Notes: generated from the sequence alone by a model not told the origin. DNA of 14,828 nt from an uncultured Collinsella sp. (GCA_902490445.1 CABUDZ010000052.1:1-14828), one strand, 5' to 3'; shown: positions 1 to 8,291, counted from the stretch's first letter. Translations and numbers: made by a program.

Positions 1-231
1 ATCGCACAGCTAGCCTATATACGATACAAATGTCCACTATTTACCAATTCGAACCATTTGCATTGAATATCTTTATCATGAACATCCGCATCCCCGCTAT
101 GGACCAACATAGGCAAAATCACCCCCCTCGTCTCCACTTAACCGACACATCAACCTCAACTAAATCGATTTAGCAAACCGTTCGGCTAACAATTCGGCCG
201 TCCATTCCAAATCGAAACAAAAGCATCGCAT
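1..231. other. Upstream non-coding region, AT-richer
   Basis: No convincing gene on either strand. The base composition is clearly more AT-rich than the coding regions of the window. I could not find a -35/-10 pair good enough to call as the fbp promoter, and no tRNA or known riboswitch is recognisable. It probably holds the fbp promoter and the end of whatever lies left of the window. Confidence 0.5.
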
Positions 232-264
232 ACTGATAAACGTCTGATGTTGTTTATCAGTTTT
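232..264 (+). promoter_or_regulatory. Perfect 10-bp dyad with T-run in the fbp leader
   Basis: ACTGATAAAC (232-241) is perfectly complementary to GTTTATCAGT (252-261). The spacer is 10 nt and the second arm runs into TTTT. It ends 12 nt before the fbp SD. It could be a short terminator/attenuator hairpin or a dyad operator for a repressor. The sequence cannot decide between these. The long-frame ATG at 247 lies inside the spacer, which argues against it being the true start. Confidence 0.45.
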
Positions 265-288
265 ACCAACCCCATCGGAAGGTGTTTC

Positions 289-2205
289 ATGGTCGCATTC
301 GATCGCAATCCGCAAGACTTCAAGTATCTGCGCCTGCTGTCGAGACAGTTCCCCACCGAACAATCCGTATTTACCGAAATAATCAACCTCTCGGCCATCC
401 TCAACCTACCCAAGGGCACCGAGCATTTTATGAGCGACGTGCACGGCGAGTACGAAGCCTTTATGCACATCCTCAACAACTGCTCGGGTGTCGTGCGCGA
501 ACATGTCGACGAGATCTTTGGCGACACGCTCACCTTTGACGAAAAGGGCGAGCTGTGCACGCTCATCTACTACCCGCGCGAGAAGATCGAGCTTGTCCGC
601 AGCCAGCACGAGGACTCCCCCACCTGGTACAAGACCATGCTCGACCAACTCATTGTGGTTGCCCGTTCGCTTTCGAGCCGCTATACCCGCTCCAAGGTGC
701 GTAAGGCTATCCCGCGCGATTACGCCTACATCATTGACGAGCTGCTGCACACGCATCCGGACGAGAACAACTATCGTGTGCGCTATCACGAGCGCATCGT
801 GGAGTCCATCCTAGAGACCGCAAGCGCCGACGACTTTATCGAGTCGCTTGCCTCGCTCATCAAGCGCCTGGCCGTCGACCACCTGCACCTGGTGGGCGAC
901 ATCTTCGACCGCGGTGGCGGCGCGGCCAAGATTATGGACCGCCTGCTCACCTACCATTCGCTCGACATCCAGTGGGGCAACCACGACCTGCTGTGGATGG
1001 GCGCTGCGGCCGGTGAGCCCGCCTGCATCGCCACGGTGCTGCGCAACAACCTACGCTACGACAACTACGAGATCCTGGAGAACGACTACGGCATCTCGCT
1101 GCGTGAGCTTGTCGCCTTTGCCGATGCCACCTACACCGACGGTGAGCCCATCACCCCGCTGATCAAGGCCATCAACGTGCTGCTCTTTAAGCTCGAGGGC
1201 CAGATTATCCAGCGCCACCCCGAGTTCGATATGACCGACCGCCTGTTACTCGACAAAATCGATCACGACACCGGCACGGTCACGCTCGCCGACGGCAGTG
1301 TGTGGCCGCTCACGACCAACGACTTCCCCACCGTCGACCCGGCGGACCCCTATACGCTCACGCCCCAGGAGCAGCACATCATCGACAAGCTCGTGTCCGA
1401 GTTTGTCACCGCCGATCACCTGCATCGCCATATCGATTTCCTCTATTCCCACGGCTCGATGTACAAGGTCGCCAACGGCAACCTGCTGTTCCATGGCTGC
1501 GTGCCGCTCAACGAAGACGGCACCTTTAGCAGCATGAACTGTCTGGGCACCTGGCACGCTGGCCGCGATTATCTCGATTTTTGCGACCACATCGCCCGCC
1601 GCGCCTGGCGCGTGGGCGACCGCGACGCCCTCGACTGGATGTGGTACCTGTGGATTGGCTTTAACTCACCCGCCAGCGGACGCCTGGTGCGTACCTTTGA
1701 GCGCGCCTATATCGCCGATAAGAGCACCTGGGTCGAGCCGATGGACCCGTACTTTACGCTTACCAAGTCGCCCTCGGTCTGCGATGACATCATGCGCGAG
1801 TTTGGCGTAGTGCCCATGGCATGTTCACCGACCGGCCACATCATCAACGGCCACACGCCCGTTAAAACCACCAAGGGTGAGCAGCCCATCCGCGCCGAGG
1901 GCAAACTGCTGGTCATCGATGGCGGCTTCTGCCGCGCTTACCATCCCAAGACGGGTATCGCCGGCTATACGCTCATCTCGAGCTCGCGCGGCTGCCGCCT
2001 CAAGTCGCACCGGGCCTTTACGACGGTTGCCGAGGCACTCACGCGCAACGTGGACATCGAAAGCGAGACCAACCGTTTTGACCAAGCAGACCGTCGCCGC
2101 ATGGTGAGCGACACCGATACTGGCGCCAAGATTCGCAGCCAGATCCAGGATCTGCGCCAGCTGCTCGATGCATATAGAAACGGTGCTATCGAGGAGCGCG
2201 TCTAG
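289..2205 (+). CDS. fbp: Fructose-1,6-bisphosphatase class III
   Basis: Hydrolyses fructose 1,6-bisphosphate to fructose 6-phosphate in the cytoplasm, the committed step of gluconeogenesis. The 638-residue length fits the class III (Bacillus Fbp, FBPase_2) family. Binuclear-metal phosphoesterase motifs occur in order: DVHGE (residues 50-54), GDIFDR (203-208), GNHD (230-233) and the late GHTP (521-524). The frame is open from ATG 247, but I chose ATG 289 because GGAAGG (277-282) lies 6 nt before it, while the 247 start has no SD and falls in a dyad. Class III enzymes are usually Mn-dependent and PEP-responsive (family knowledge). It is first in a co-directional group with two GtrA genes, 78 nt before the first. 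Nothing suggests truncation or loss of catalytic residues. Confidence 0.96.
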   Translation: MVAFDRNPQDFKYLRLLSRQFPTEQSVFTEIINLSAILNLPKGTEHFMSDVHGEYEAFMHILNNCSGVVREHVDEIFGDTLTFDEKGELCTLIYYPREKIELVRSQHEDSPTWYKTMLDQLIVVARSLSSRYTRSKVRKAIPRDYAYIIDELLHTHPDENNYRVRYHERIVESILETASADDFIESLASLIKRLAVDHLHLVGDIFDRGGGAAKIMDRLLTYHSLDIQWGNHDLLWMGAAAGEPACIATVLRNNLRYDNYEILENDYGISLRELVAFADATYTDGEPITPLIKAINVLLFKLEGQIIQRHPEFDMTDRLLLDKIDHDTGTVTLADGSVWPLTTNDFPTVDPADPYTLTPQEQHIIDKLVSEFVTADHLHRHIDFLYSHGSMYKVANGNLLFHGCVPLNEDGTFSSMNCLGTWHAGRDYLDFCDHIARRAWRVGDRDALDWMWYLWIGFNSPASGRLVRTFERAYIADKSTWVEPMDPYFTLTKSPSVCDDIMREFGVVPMACSPTGHIINGHTPVKTTKGEQPIRAEGKLLVIDGGFCRAYHPKTGIAGYTLISSSRGCRLKSHRAFTTVAEALTRNVDIESETNRFDQADRRRMVSDTDTGAKIRSQIQDLRQLLDAYRNGAIEERV

Positions 2206-2211
2206 CCCCAC

Positions 2212-2254
2212 CCGCGGGGATTGGCTAAACTTGCTGAGTTTGTCATCCCCGCGG
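2212..2254 (+). repeat. Nested inverted repeat between fbp and the first GtrA gene
   Basis: CCGCGGGGAT (2212-2221) pairs perfectly with ATCCCCGCGG (2245-2254). Inside, AAACT (2227-2231) pairs with AGTTT (2237-2241). No U-tract follows, so it is not a standard intrinsic terminator. It may be a stability or read-through element between the two genes. Just downstream, GGCGCC occurs twice (2253-2258 and 2261-2266), right before the GtrA SD. Confidence 0.5.
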
Positions 2255-2283
2255 CGCCCCGGCGCCACCATAAGGCAGGTACC

Positions 2284-2679
2284 ATGCAAAAGCTCCTTGC
2301 GCAGATCATGAAGTTTGGCGTCGTCGGCGTCATTGCCACGGTCATCGACTTTGGCATTATGAATCTGCTCCACTACGGTCTGGGCCTTAACATCCTAATC
2401 GCCAACACCAGCGGCTTTATCATCTCACTCATCTTTAACTACCTCGCAAGCATGAAATACGTGTTTGCGCACAAGGAAGGCATAAGCCGCCGCCGCGAGT
2501 TCATTATCTTTGTCGTGCTGTCCGTGATCGGCCTGGCACTCAACGACGGTATCGTGTTGACACTCAACGCCGGCCTGGGACTCGAGGCCAATATCGCCAA
2601 GATCTGCGCCACCGCGCTTGTCATGGTCTACAACTTTGTGACCCGAAAGATCTTCCTGGAAGGCGACGAGACCAAGTAA
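2284..2679 (+). CDS. GtrA-family membrane protein (copy 1)
   Basis: Small 131-residue integral membrane protein of the GtrA/DPMS3-like family (PF04138). Family members are linked to transfer of polyprenyl-linked sugars across the membrane for cell-surface polysaccharide or teichoic acid glycosylation. Four hydrophobic segments lie at about 10-30, 33-53, 72-92 and 101-121. A basic loop (HKEGISRRREF, about 63-73) follows helix 2. ATG 2284 was preferred over the upstream TTG at 2221 because AAGGCAGG (2272-2279) supplies an SD and the TTG lies inside the preceding hairpin. It shares the SMKYVF and LSVIGL blocks with the next gene, so the two are clear paralogues. No glycosyltransferase partner is nearby, so the substrate is unknown. 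Confidence 0.87.
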   Translation: MQKLLAQIMKFGVVGVIATVIDFGIMNLLHYGLGLNILIANTSGFIISLIFNYLASMKYVFAHKEGISRRREFIIFVVLSVIGLALNDGIVLTLNAGLGLEANIAKICATALVMVYNFVTRKIFLEGDETK

Positions 2680-2699
2680 CTCGCAACCTTACAGCTTTA

Positions 2700-2749
2700 C
2701 AATGCCCACGGATGACGCGCGTCGAGCGCCGTGTTGTTCGCGGGCATTG
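2700..2749 (+). repeat. Imperfect hairpin downstream of the first GtrA gene
   Basis: CAATGCCC (2700-2707) pairs with GGGCATTG (2742-2749). Inside are CACGG/CCGTG arms and a GACGCGCGTC palindrome. The right arm overlaps the left arm of the terminator-like hairpin at 2747-2769, so the two folds are mutually exclusive. That geometry could permit attenuation, but this is inference only. Confidence 0.35.
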
Positions 2750-2769
2750 CTCGTTTACGGGCAAGTTTT
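2747..2769 (+). terminator. Possible intrinsic terminator after the first GtrA gene
   Basis: TTGCTCG (2747-2753), loop TTTA, CGGGCAA (2758-2764), then GTTTT. The 7-bp stem includes one G-T wobble and has only a short T-run, so it is a moderate candidate. If real, the second GtrA gene needs its own promoter in 2770-2890. I could not identify a convincing one there. Confidence 0.4.
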
Positions 2770-2897
2770 CAACGTTTGCGGATTAGCTCTTGAAAATTTG
2801 GCGAGTTCATATAGTTCTTGGCAAGGACCTTACGTTTCCCTTGCAAAAGCTCTAAAGTATCCTCTGCTCGATTCATCAACGCATTGGATGTGATTAC

Positions 2898-3305
2898 GTG
2901 CGCAAGGCACTGGCACAACCTCATACCAAGCAGTTCCTCAAGTTCGCTGTCGTGGGTCTTGTCTCCTTTGGCATCGACTGGGGTATGCTCATTGCGCTCG
3001 TCGAGCTGTTTCACCTCGACTTTTTGATGAGCACCACGGTTTCGTTCATCACGTCCGTCGTGGTCAACTACTGGCTCAGCATGAAGTACGTGTTCGACCA
3101 CCGCGAGGGCATGAGCCGCAAGCGCGAGTTCACGATCTTCACCATCCTGTCGGTGATCGGCCTGGGCCTCAACGACCTGTACATGTTTGTGGGCGTCACG
3201 TTTTTGAGCATCGGCTACCAGGCCATGAAGGCCATCGCCACGTTCCTCGTCACCTGGTACAACTACTTCAGCCGCCGCTTCTTCCTCGAGGGCGCACGGT
3301 CGTAG
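2898..3305 (+). CDS. GtrA-family membrane protein (copy 2)
   Basis: A 135-residue paralogue of the previous gene. The aligned blocks include FAVVG/FGVVG near helix 1, SMKYVF, SRKREF and LSVIGLGLND. Four membrane segments lie at about 13-34, 42-60, 77-98 and 105-124, and the C-terminus is short and basic before an acidic end. The start is GTG at 2898: no in-frame ATG precedes helix 1, and a weak GGATG (2886-2890) lies 7 nt upstream. The role is as for copy 1, probably flipping or presenting a lipid-linked sugar. The gene is followed by a strong terminator, so it closes the + strand unit. The 218-nt gap before it suggests separate expression from copy 1. Confidence 0.86.
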   Translation: MRKALAQPHTKQFLKFAVVGLVSFGIDWGMLIALVELFHLDFLMSTTVSFITSVVVNYWLSMKYVFDHREGMSRKREFTIFTILSVIGLGLNDLYMFVGVTFLSIGYQAMKAIATFLVTWYNYFSRRFFLEGARS

Positions 3306-3329
3306 TCGATTCACTATTTGCTTGAATGT

Positions 3330-3367
3330 AAAACCGGTTGGAATTCCCGTTCCAACCGGTTTTTTTG
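3330..3367 (+). terminator. Strong intrinsic terminator after the second GtrA gene
   Basis: AAAACCGGTTGGAA (3330-3343) pairs perfectly over 14 bp with TTCCAACCGGTTTT (3350-3363). The loop is 6 nt and the T-run continues to 3366. The A-run at the 5' side makes it potentially useful in both directions. Confidence 0.93.
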
Positions 3368-3405
3368 TTTGCCGAGAGACCCGGCGACCCAGTCCCATTC
3401 GCATG

Positions 3406-3443
3406 AAAAACGGGCGGCCCGGATGTTTGTCCGAACCGCCCGT
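3406..3443 (-). terminator. Intrinsic terminator of the DUF4430 operon
   Basis: Read on the - strand, ACGGGCGG (3443-3436) and CCGCCCGT (3417-3410) form an 8-bp stem. An inner TCCG/CGGA helix lies beyond a 2x2 internal loop, and TTTTT follows (complement of 3406-3410). It lies 22 nt after the stop of the last operon gene and faces the terminator at 3330-3367. Confidence 0.88.
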
Positions 3444-3465
3444 CTGGCGCACTATGTCGAGGTCC

Positions 3466-4359
3466 CTAGCCTGTAACGTAATACCAGACCACGTTGTCGC
3501 CATTGGAGAGAACGTAGTTACTGCAGGCCGTCATGGGCGTTGCGCCGTTGACGGAGTACATCCAGCCGCTCGTGCCACCGTACTGTTTCTCGGCCAAACC
3601 ACCAATCGCGGAGACATACGTGCCGTACGACGAGCCATGTGCGTTAACGGAAAGGCCCAGCGCGCACAGGGCATCATAGACGGTAGCGCCTTCGTTAAAG
3701 GTAAAGGTGCCACCAGAAGACACAGGATTGCCCACAGCGCTCGATGTGACCGAAACCGTCACTATTACGTAGCTGGACTCCTGCGAGCCGCTCTGGCCGC
3801 CCGAGGAGGCGTTTCCACCATTAGAGGATGAGGCTCCATCAGACGACTGGCCACCGCCAGACGCATTGGAAGTATCACCGGCTCCCGTATTTTGGGCAGC
3901 GGATTTATCGCCAGACTTCTTGCCGTCCTGGTCCTCGGACTTCTTGTTATCCGAGTTCTTGTCCGATTCCTTGTTTGAAGACTCGGAATCGTCCTTGGAC
4001 TTGGACTCATCAGAATGCTTGGACTCATCTTTTGCGTCATTCGATGACTTGGAATCCTTGGAACTGGCCTCGCCCGAAGTCGTAGTCGAGCCAGACACCT
4101 TGGTGTCCTTGGTGACGACGCTCTCCCCCGTCACGGTCTGAATGATCCAGTCGATGGACCAGGCACCGCTCTCGGAAGGATGGACGAAACCCAGCGAGAC
4201 GACGATCAGAATGGTGCACGCGGCAGTCAGGACGCCGAGGAGCGTCTTGCGACGAGGGGCGGACGCCGCCGAAGCGGCGCCCTGTTGCTTTGCATCGTCA
4301 AGCTGGATAAACGAGGAATCTGGTTGCTTGGGGTCAGCGTCCTTGGATTTATTGGACAC
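3466..4359 (-). CDS. Membrane-tethered DUF4430 (transcobalamin-like) protein
   Basis: 297 residues with three parts: a short cytoplasmic N-terminus, one membrane segment (about 39-58), and a long Ser/Lys/Asp/Gly-rich extended linker (about 87-195). A single C-terminal DUF4430 domain (about 195-297) carries the hallmark SGWMYSVNG and LSNGDNVVWYY signatures. DUF4430 (PF14478) belongs to the transcobalamin-like C-terminal superfamily, whose animal members contact cobalamin; ligand binding here is inference. There is no signal-peptidase or lipobox site, so it is probably a type II-like anchored protein with the domain outside. The upstream stop TAG (4371-4369) sits inside the SD AGGTGAGG. I chose GTG 4359 for its spacing; GTG 4368 is an alternative adding three residues. 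Start-stop proximity implies translational coupling to the large surface protein. Confidence 0.85.
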   Translation of the reverse strand: MSNKSKDADPKQPDSSFIQLDDAKQQGAASAASAPRRKTLLGVLTAACTILIVVSLGFVHPSESGAWSIDWIIQTVTGESVVTKDTKVSGSTTTSGEASSKDSKSSNDAKDESKHSDESKSKDDSESSNKESDKNSDNKKSEDQDGKKSGDKSAAQNTGAGDTSNASGGGQSSDGASSSNGGNASSGGQSGSQESSYVIVTVSVTSSAVGNPVSSGGTFTFNEGATVYDALCALGLSVNAHGSSYGTYVSAIGGLAEKQYGGTSGWMYSVNGATPMTACSNYVLSNGDNVVWYYVTG

Positions 4360-4368
4360 AGCCCTCAC

Positions 4369-7300
4369 CTACCGACGTTTGGTGAACACGAACACGCCGA
4401 CGATGGCGAGACCGATGACGCCGGCGGCAACGCCAACAATGGCGAGCGGGTTGGTGCCAGCCTCCTGCTCGGAGGCACTAGAGGGCTTCTTAGCAGTGGT
4501 CGTGGAAGCAGCACCCGTATCGGACTTGGAATCGGACTTCTTGTCGGACTTGCTGTCCTTCTTGTCAGACTTCTTCTCGTCCTTCTTATCGGACTTATCG
4601 GTGTCCTTCTTGTCGGACTTGTTGTCCTTGGTCTCGGTCTTGGTCGACACCGTCGTCTTGGTCGTCGGCTTATGACCCGGGGCGATAGCGCCGCCGGCCT
4701 GCTGGCCCTTAGAGCCAGAGCCGGAACCCGTGCCAGTGCCAGCGCCAGCGCCGGAACCGTTGCCAGCGCCACCGTTGCCACCATTAGTGCCAGAACCGCC
4801 ATTGCCGCCAGGGTTAACGGCATTCTTGGTCCACTTGGCATACAGTGTCAGATCGGCCGTCACTGGCGTACTGAAGTCATACGCCTGCGTGCAAGCCTCA
4901 TCGGTGAACCAACCGCCGAAAGTGTAGCCATCGCGCGTCGGATCGGCCGGCTTGACCAGCTTGCCGTCGGCCGTAGCAACAAACTTAGTGTCGCAAGCAG
5001 ACCCGCCGTTGGAATTAAAGGCAACCGTCCAAGACTCAACAGCCCCCAGCTTGAACAGAGTACCCGAATCATTGATGTAGTACAGGTTGCCAGAAGCATC
5101 GGCAATGACCGGAGAGTCACAGTACTGGTAATGGCCGGCCGCATCATAGATCTGCGTCGCCTCTGCATCGCCGAGAGTATAGCGATACACGCCACCACCA
5201 GCAGAGTAGTTGACGTAATCCTTGCTATCCGCGCTGTTCACGGTGAAGTACACATAGGTCTTGCCGCCCTGAACACTCACCAGCGGAGTAGCGGCAATAC
5301 CGTTGAGGCCAGCCGGCAGCGCCTTGCCGTCGGCAGCAGCGACCATCGTGGTCTTGTCCGTCTTCAGGTTATAGAGAACCAGAGCAGAGCCCGTAGCCGT
5401 CTGTCCGCCGACAATCAGATTGTCACCAGACACCGCAGGGGCGCTCAGATTATTCGTAAGGCCCAGATCAACCGTCTTCTGTTCACTCAGCACGCCCTTT
5501 GCCGAAAGCAAAATCACATGGAGCTTTCCGTCGTGCGTCATCTGATAGAAGGTCGAACCATTGGACGGATCGGCAATGCAATCGGCATTTGCGACAGCGC
5601 CGAGCTTCATGGTCGAAACGACATCGCCCGTCGTCTTATCAATGCACTTAAGCGTGCCCGCGCTCGTAGGAACAATGGTGTACTTATCCGTCAGCGCAGC
5701 GCCAGTCCAATAATAGCCCTCGGAAGGGTCAATGTTCTGCCAAGAGACTTCGCCCGTGGCAATCTTGATACGCTTCAGGGAGCCGTTGCCGTAGGTCGCG
5801 TTGTAATTCTCGTCATACGAAATATCGACCGAGCCTACATAGACGTACTCGCCGTCCGAAACGACGGTGCAGGAGCTCTGCGTCAAGTCCGTCAAACCAG
5901 GCGTCAGCCACTTGCAGATCAGCTTGTCTGCAGTAATCGCCTGGACCGCACCGCCGTTGAGCGGAACGATGATAAGGCCATTGGTATAGATCGGACGAGA
6001 GGTATAGCTCACCTTGGAGGCAAGCGGCGCAGAGGCAACCTTTTTGCCCGTGGACGAATCGATCTTAATGAGCTCGTTCTCGGTCGCGATGTACACAAAA
6101 CCGTTAGCAATGACAGGCTCGCTGCAGTTGGCATACTGCTGACCAGACTCGGCCTTCCAATCGAAGGCCCACTTAAGACCGGCGGCCTGCGCAGGCGTCT
6201 TGGCGTCCGTAACGGACGTACCGTTGCCGCTGTTGCCGTAGCCGGCCCACTCGGCATCCCAATCAGGAGTCGTCGCACTCGGGTCCACGACAATCTTGTC
6301 GGGATCGGGCATGGGCGAATCGTCGGTGGTATAGGCAAGCGTAACCTTATCGCCGCTCTTGAGCGTAATCTGGTTGGCGCAGAGTAAGGAGGGCTCTCCA
6401 TTGATATACAGGTGCCAAGATTTATTGGTCGCAGCATCCCAGGCATACGGCTTGTGATCGAACGGCGAGTTGATGGAATTGAGGAACCAGTACTCACCAC
6501 TCTGGGAGCCGTTGTACGTAACGCCCTTGGCCTTCAGGACCGTCTCAATAAGGTTCTGGGCAGTAGAGCCTTCGGGCAAAGAAACACTGCTTGCCGAGCC
6601 CCAGCAAGTATTGTTGCCGTTGACATCGGGGCCGACAACATCGACAGACCCAAGAACCTGACCGGGGAGGGCATCGGCGTCAGCACCATACATAAAGGTG
6701 ACGGCGTCGCCCTCTTGGAGCTCGTAGTTGCCGGCACCGACCGTGGCGGACTTGCCATTTACATAGAATTGCCAATAACTGCGGGTCGCAGGATCATACT
6801 TATAGGTCTTACCGTCAAGCGGCGATTTAATGCCGCTGAGGTACCAGCCCCAAGACTCTTCACTAGCAACGAGATCAAGACCAGTCTGCTCCAGCAGATC
6901 CTTGGCAGTAGAGCCCGCCTTGAGACTCATCTGACCCGTCGAAGCCCAAACCTGCTGCTTGCCGTCCTTGTCCTTACCGAGGACCTGAACGGAAGCATGG
7001 ACAGAATCGGAGGGCAACTGGTCGCCCCAGCCACCGTAGAACCACGTAACGGTATCGCCAGCATGAATGGTGACATTGTCTGCCGTGCAGTCGCTCGACT
7101 TGCCGTTGATGAACAGCTGCCAATAGGTCGAATAATCGAGCGGCTTACCCAGCTCAACGCCGTTGTACTTAAGGCTCAGAATGAAGGAGCCCGCAACAAC
7201 GGCATCGATGTCATTCGCCTCGAGCGCGACCTTCGTAAGGTCAAGTGCGTTCGAGCCGGACGTCACCACATACTGCGCGTTATCGACCCAAGTCTGAGTC

Positions 7301-8142
7301 TTGCCCTGGGCATCGCGACCAATGACGGTCACATTTGCGGCAACCTGGTCCTTAACGACAGGGGACGAGCTACCAGCCGTATAGGCAAACTCAATCTTCT
7401 GCCCCTGGGTGAGCTTGACGCCGCTCGCGCCAACCGAGGAAGACGCGCCGTCAACAAACAGCTGCCAGTAGGCATAAGTCGCCGGATCGAAGGCAAGCGT
7501 GCGGCCATCGCTCGGGGACGTGATGCTTTCGAGGTAAAAACCGTATGCCGTGTTCGGATCGTATTTCGCCTTGAAGCCCACCTTCTGCTGCAGCTTAACG
7601 AAGGCGTCCGCAGCCGTCGCGCCCTCGTCGAGCTTGAGTTGCGTAGGTGCCACCCAGGTCTGAGCCTTGCCGTCGGCATCGATGCCGATAATCGAGAACG
7701 AGACCTCGACTTGCTTCTTGGCGACATCGCCGGTTTCTGTCGGGTTCTCTGTCTGGACGGCAGTCGCGGCGGCAGATCCTGCTTGGCCAGCGGATGCCGT
7801 CGAAGACCGCTCGCTCGCGGTAGGGTTCTCCCCCGTCGCCGAGCCCTCGTCGCCAGTTGCCGCCTCTGTTGTGGCGGCACTAGCTGCAGGCGCGCCCTCG
7901 GAATCCGAAACCTCGGCCTTACCCTGGTCGGCAGCACCGTCCGCGGCCCCCGTGCCCTCACTCGGTGTCGCAGCCTGAGCCACAGCCTCGGCAATGCCCT
8001 CGGCGCCCTCGGCCCACAGCTGAGCCGGCGTGGTGCCAAAGGCCATCGCGAAGGCCAGGAATGCCACCAGGCCGCGCTTGGCTACGCCGCGCGCAATTGC
8101 GCCACGGCGATGCGAGACGCGCTGGCGCTCGTCCACAAACAT
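4369..8142 (-). CDS. Giant surface protein: 4x DUF4430 + PQQ-like beta-propeller + InlB-like repeat, B12-riboswitch controlled
   Basis: 1257 residues from ATG 8142. The signal sequence (about 1-44) has a basic start, a hydrophobic core LVAFLAFAMAFG and a likely cut after LWA. Next come an Ala/Thr/Glu-rich spacer (to about 143) and four DUF4430 repeats at about 144-256, 270-370, 382-488 and 498-606, most with YWQLFVDG/YWQFYVNG and a GD.V...Y end. A PQQ-like propeller (about 655-1033) has blade strands such as GFVYIATENELIKID and DGEYVYVGSVD. An InlB/Flg_new repeat (about 1036-1106, GYTFGGWFTDEAC, LYAKWT) follows. The tail is a Gly-rich then Lys/Ser/Asp-rich linker, a membrane helix (about 1232-1254) and KRR; I see no LPXTG. 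GGGAGG (8157-8152) lies 9 nt before ATG 8142. ATG 8229, also with purine-rich upstream sequence, would add 29 residues and give an unusually long signal n-region. The frame stays open into the riboswitch but cannot be coding there. Role inferred: extracellular corrinoid binding. Confidence 0.88.
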   Translation of the reverse strand: MFVDERQRVSHRRGAIARGVAKRGLVAFLAFAMAFGTTPAQLWAEGAEGIAEAVAQAATPSEGTGAADGAADQGKAEVSDSEGAPAASAATTEAATGDEGSATGENPTASERSSTASAGQAGSAAATAVQTENPTETGDVAKKQVEVSFSIIGIDADGKAQTWVAPTQLKLDEGATAADAFVKLQQKVGFKAKYDPNTAYGFYLESITSPSDGRTLAFDPATYAYWQLFVDGASSSVGASGVKLTQGQKIEFAYTAGSSSPVVKDQVAANVTVIGRDAQGKTQTWVDNAQYVVTSGSNALDLTKVALEANDIDAVVAGSFILSLKYNGVELGKPLDYSTYWQLFINGKSSDCTADNVTIHAGDTVTWFYGGWGDQLPSDSVHASVQVLGKDKDGKQQVWASTGQMSLKAGSTAKDLLEQTGLDLVASEESWGWYLSGIKSPLDGKTYKYDPATRSYWQFYVNGKSATVGAGNYELQEGDAVTFMYGADADALPGQVLGSVDVVGPDVNGNNTCWGSASSVSLPEGSTAQNLIETVLKAKGVTYNGSQSGEYWFLNSINSPFDHKPYAWDAATNKSWHLYINGEPSLLCANQITLKSGDKVTLAYTTDDSPMPDPDKIVVDPSATTPDWDAEWAGYGNSGNGTSVTDAKTPAQAAGLKWAFDWKAESGQQYANCSEPVIANGFVYIATENELIKIDSSTGKKVASAPLASKVSYTSRPIYTNGLIIVPLNGGAVQAITADKLICKWLTPGLTDLTQSSCTVVSDGEYVYVGSVDISYDENYNATYGNGSLKRIKIATGEVSWQNIDPSEGYYWTGAALTDKYTIVPTSAGTLKCIDKTTGDVVSTMKLGAVANADCIADPSNGSTFYQMTHDGKLHVILLSAKGVLSEQKTVDLGLTNNLSAPAVSGDNLIVGGQTATGSALVLYNLKTDKTTMVAAADGKALPAGLNGIAATPLVSVQGGKTYVYFTVNSADSKDYVNYSAGGGVYRYTLGDAEATQIYDAAGHYQYCDSPVIADASGNLYYINDSGTLFKLGAVESWTVAFNSNGGSACDTKFVATADGKLVKPADPTRDGYTFGGWFTDEACTQAYDFSTPVTADLTLYAKWTKNAVNPGGNGGSGTNGGNGGAGNGSGAGAGTGTGSGSGSKGQQAGGAIAPGHKPTTKTTVSTKTETKDNKSDKKDTDKSDKKDEKKSDKKDSKSDKKSDSKSDTGAASTTTAKKPSSASEQEAGTNPLAIVGVAAGVIGLAIVGVFVFTKRR
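4525..4632 (-). repeat. Tandem Ser-Asp-Lys-Lys codon repeat in the linker
   Basis: The coding sequence for the KSDKKD-type linker is internally repetitive: units like CTTCTTGTCGGACTT on the + strand recur with small changes. It encodes a highly charged extended stalk just before the membrane anchor. Such tracts are prone to length change by slippage or recombination. The neighbouring tethered DUF4430 protein has a similarly biased but less regular linker. Confidence 0.6.
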
Positions 8143-8291
8143 ATCCATTTGCCTCCCATTGTCTGTACTTGGAGCGTTGCCTTGAGGCTGCCCCACGTCA
8201 TCGCGCATGTTGCGCTCGAGTTCCCCCATCGGGGTCCCCCTTCCCTCCAGAGCCCTATGCACACCGGCGGCATACGCCGCAGCCGCATGCA

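Noticed and set aside
4369..4480. LPXTG sorting signal at the C-terminus of the giant protein
   Set aside because: A membrane helix and KRR tail are present, but no LPXTG or clear variant precedes the helix, so sortase anchoring is not claimed.
4525..4632. CRISPR-like array
   Set aside because: The repetition is in-frame codon repetition of a charged linker with no spacers of unrelated sequence.
4180..6387. 735-codon open frame on the + strand
   Set aside because: Antisense to the giant surface protein. It has no SD, a composition typical of a GC-rich antisense shadow (many Arg, Leu, Ile, Gly) and no recognisable domain.
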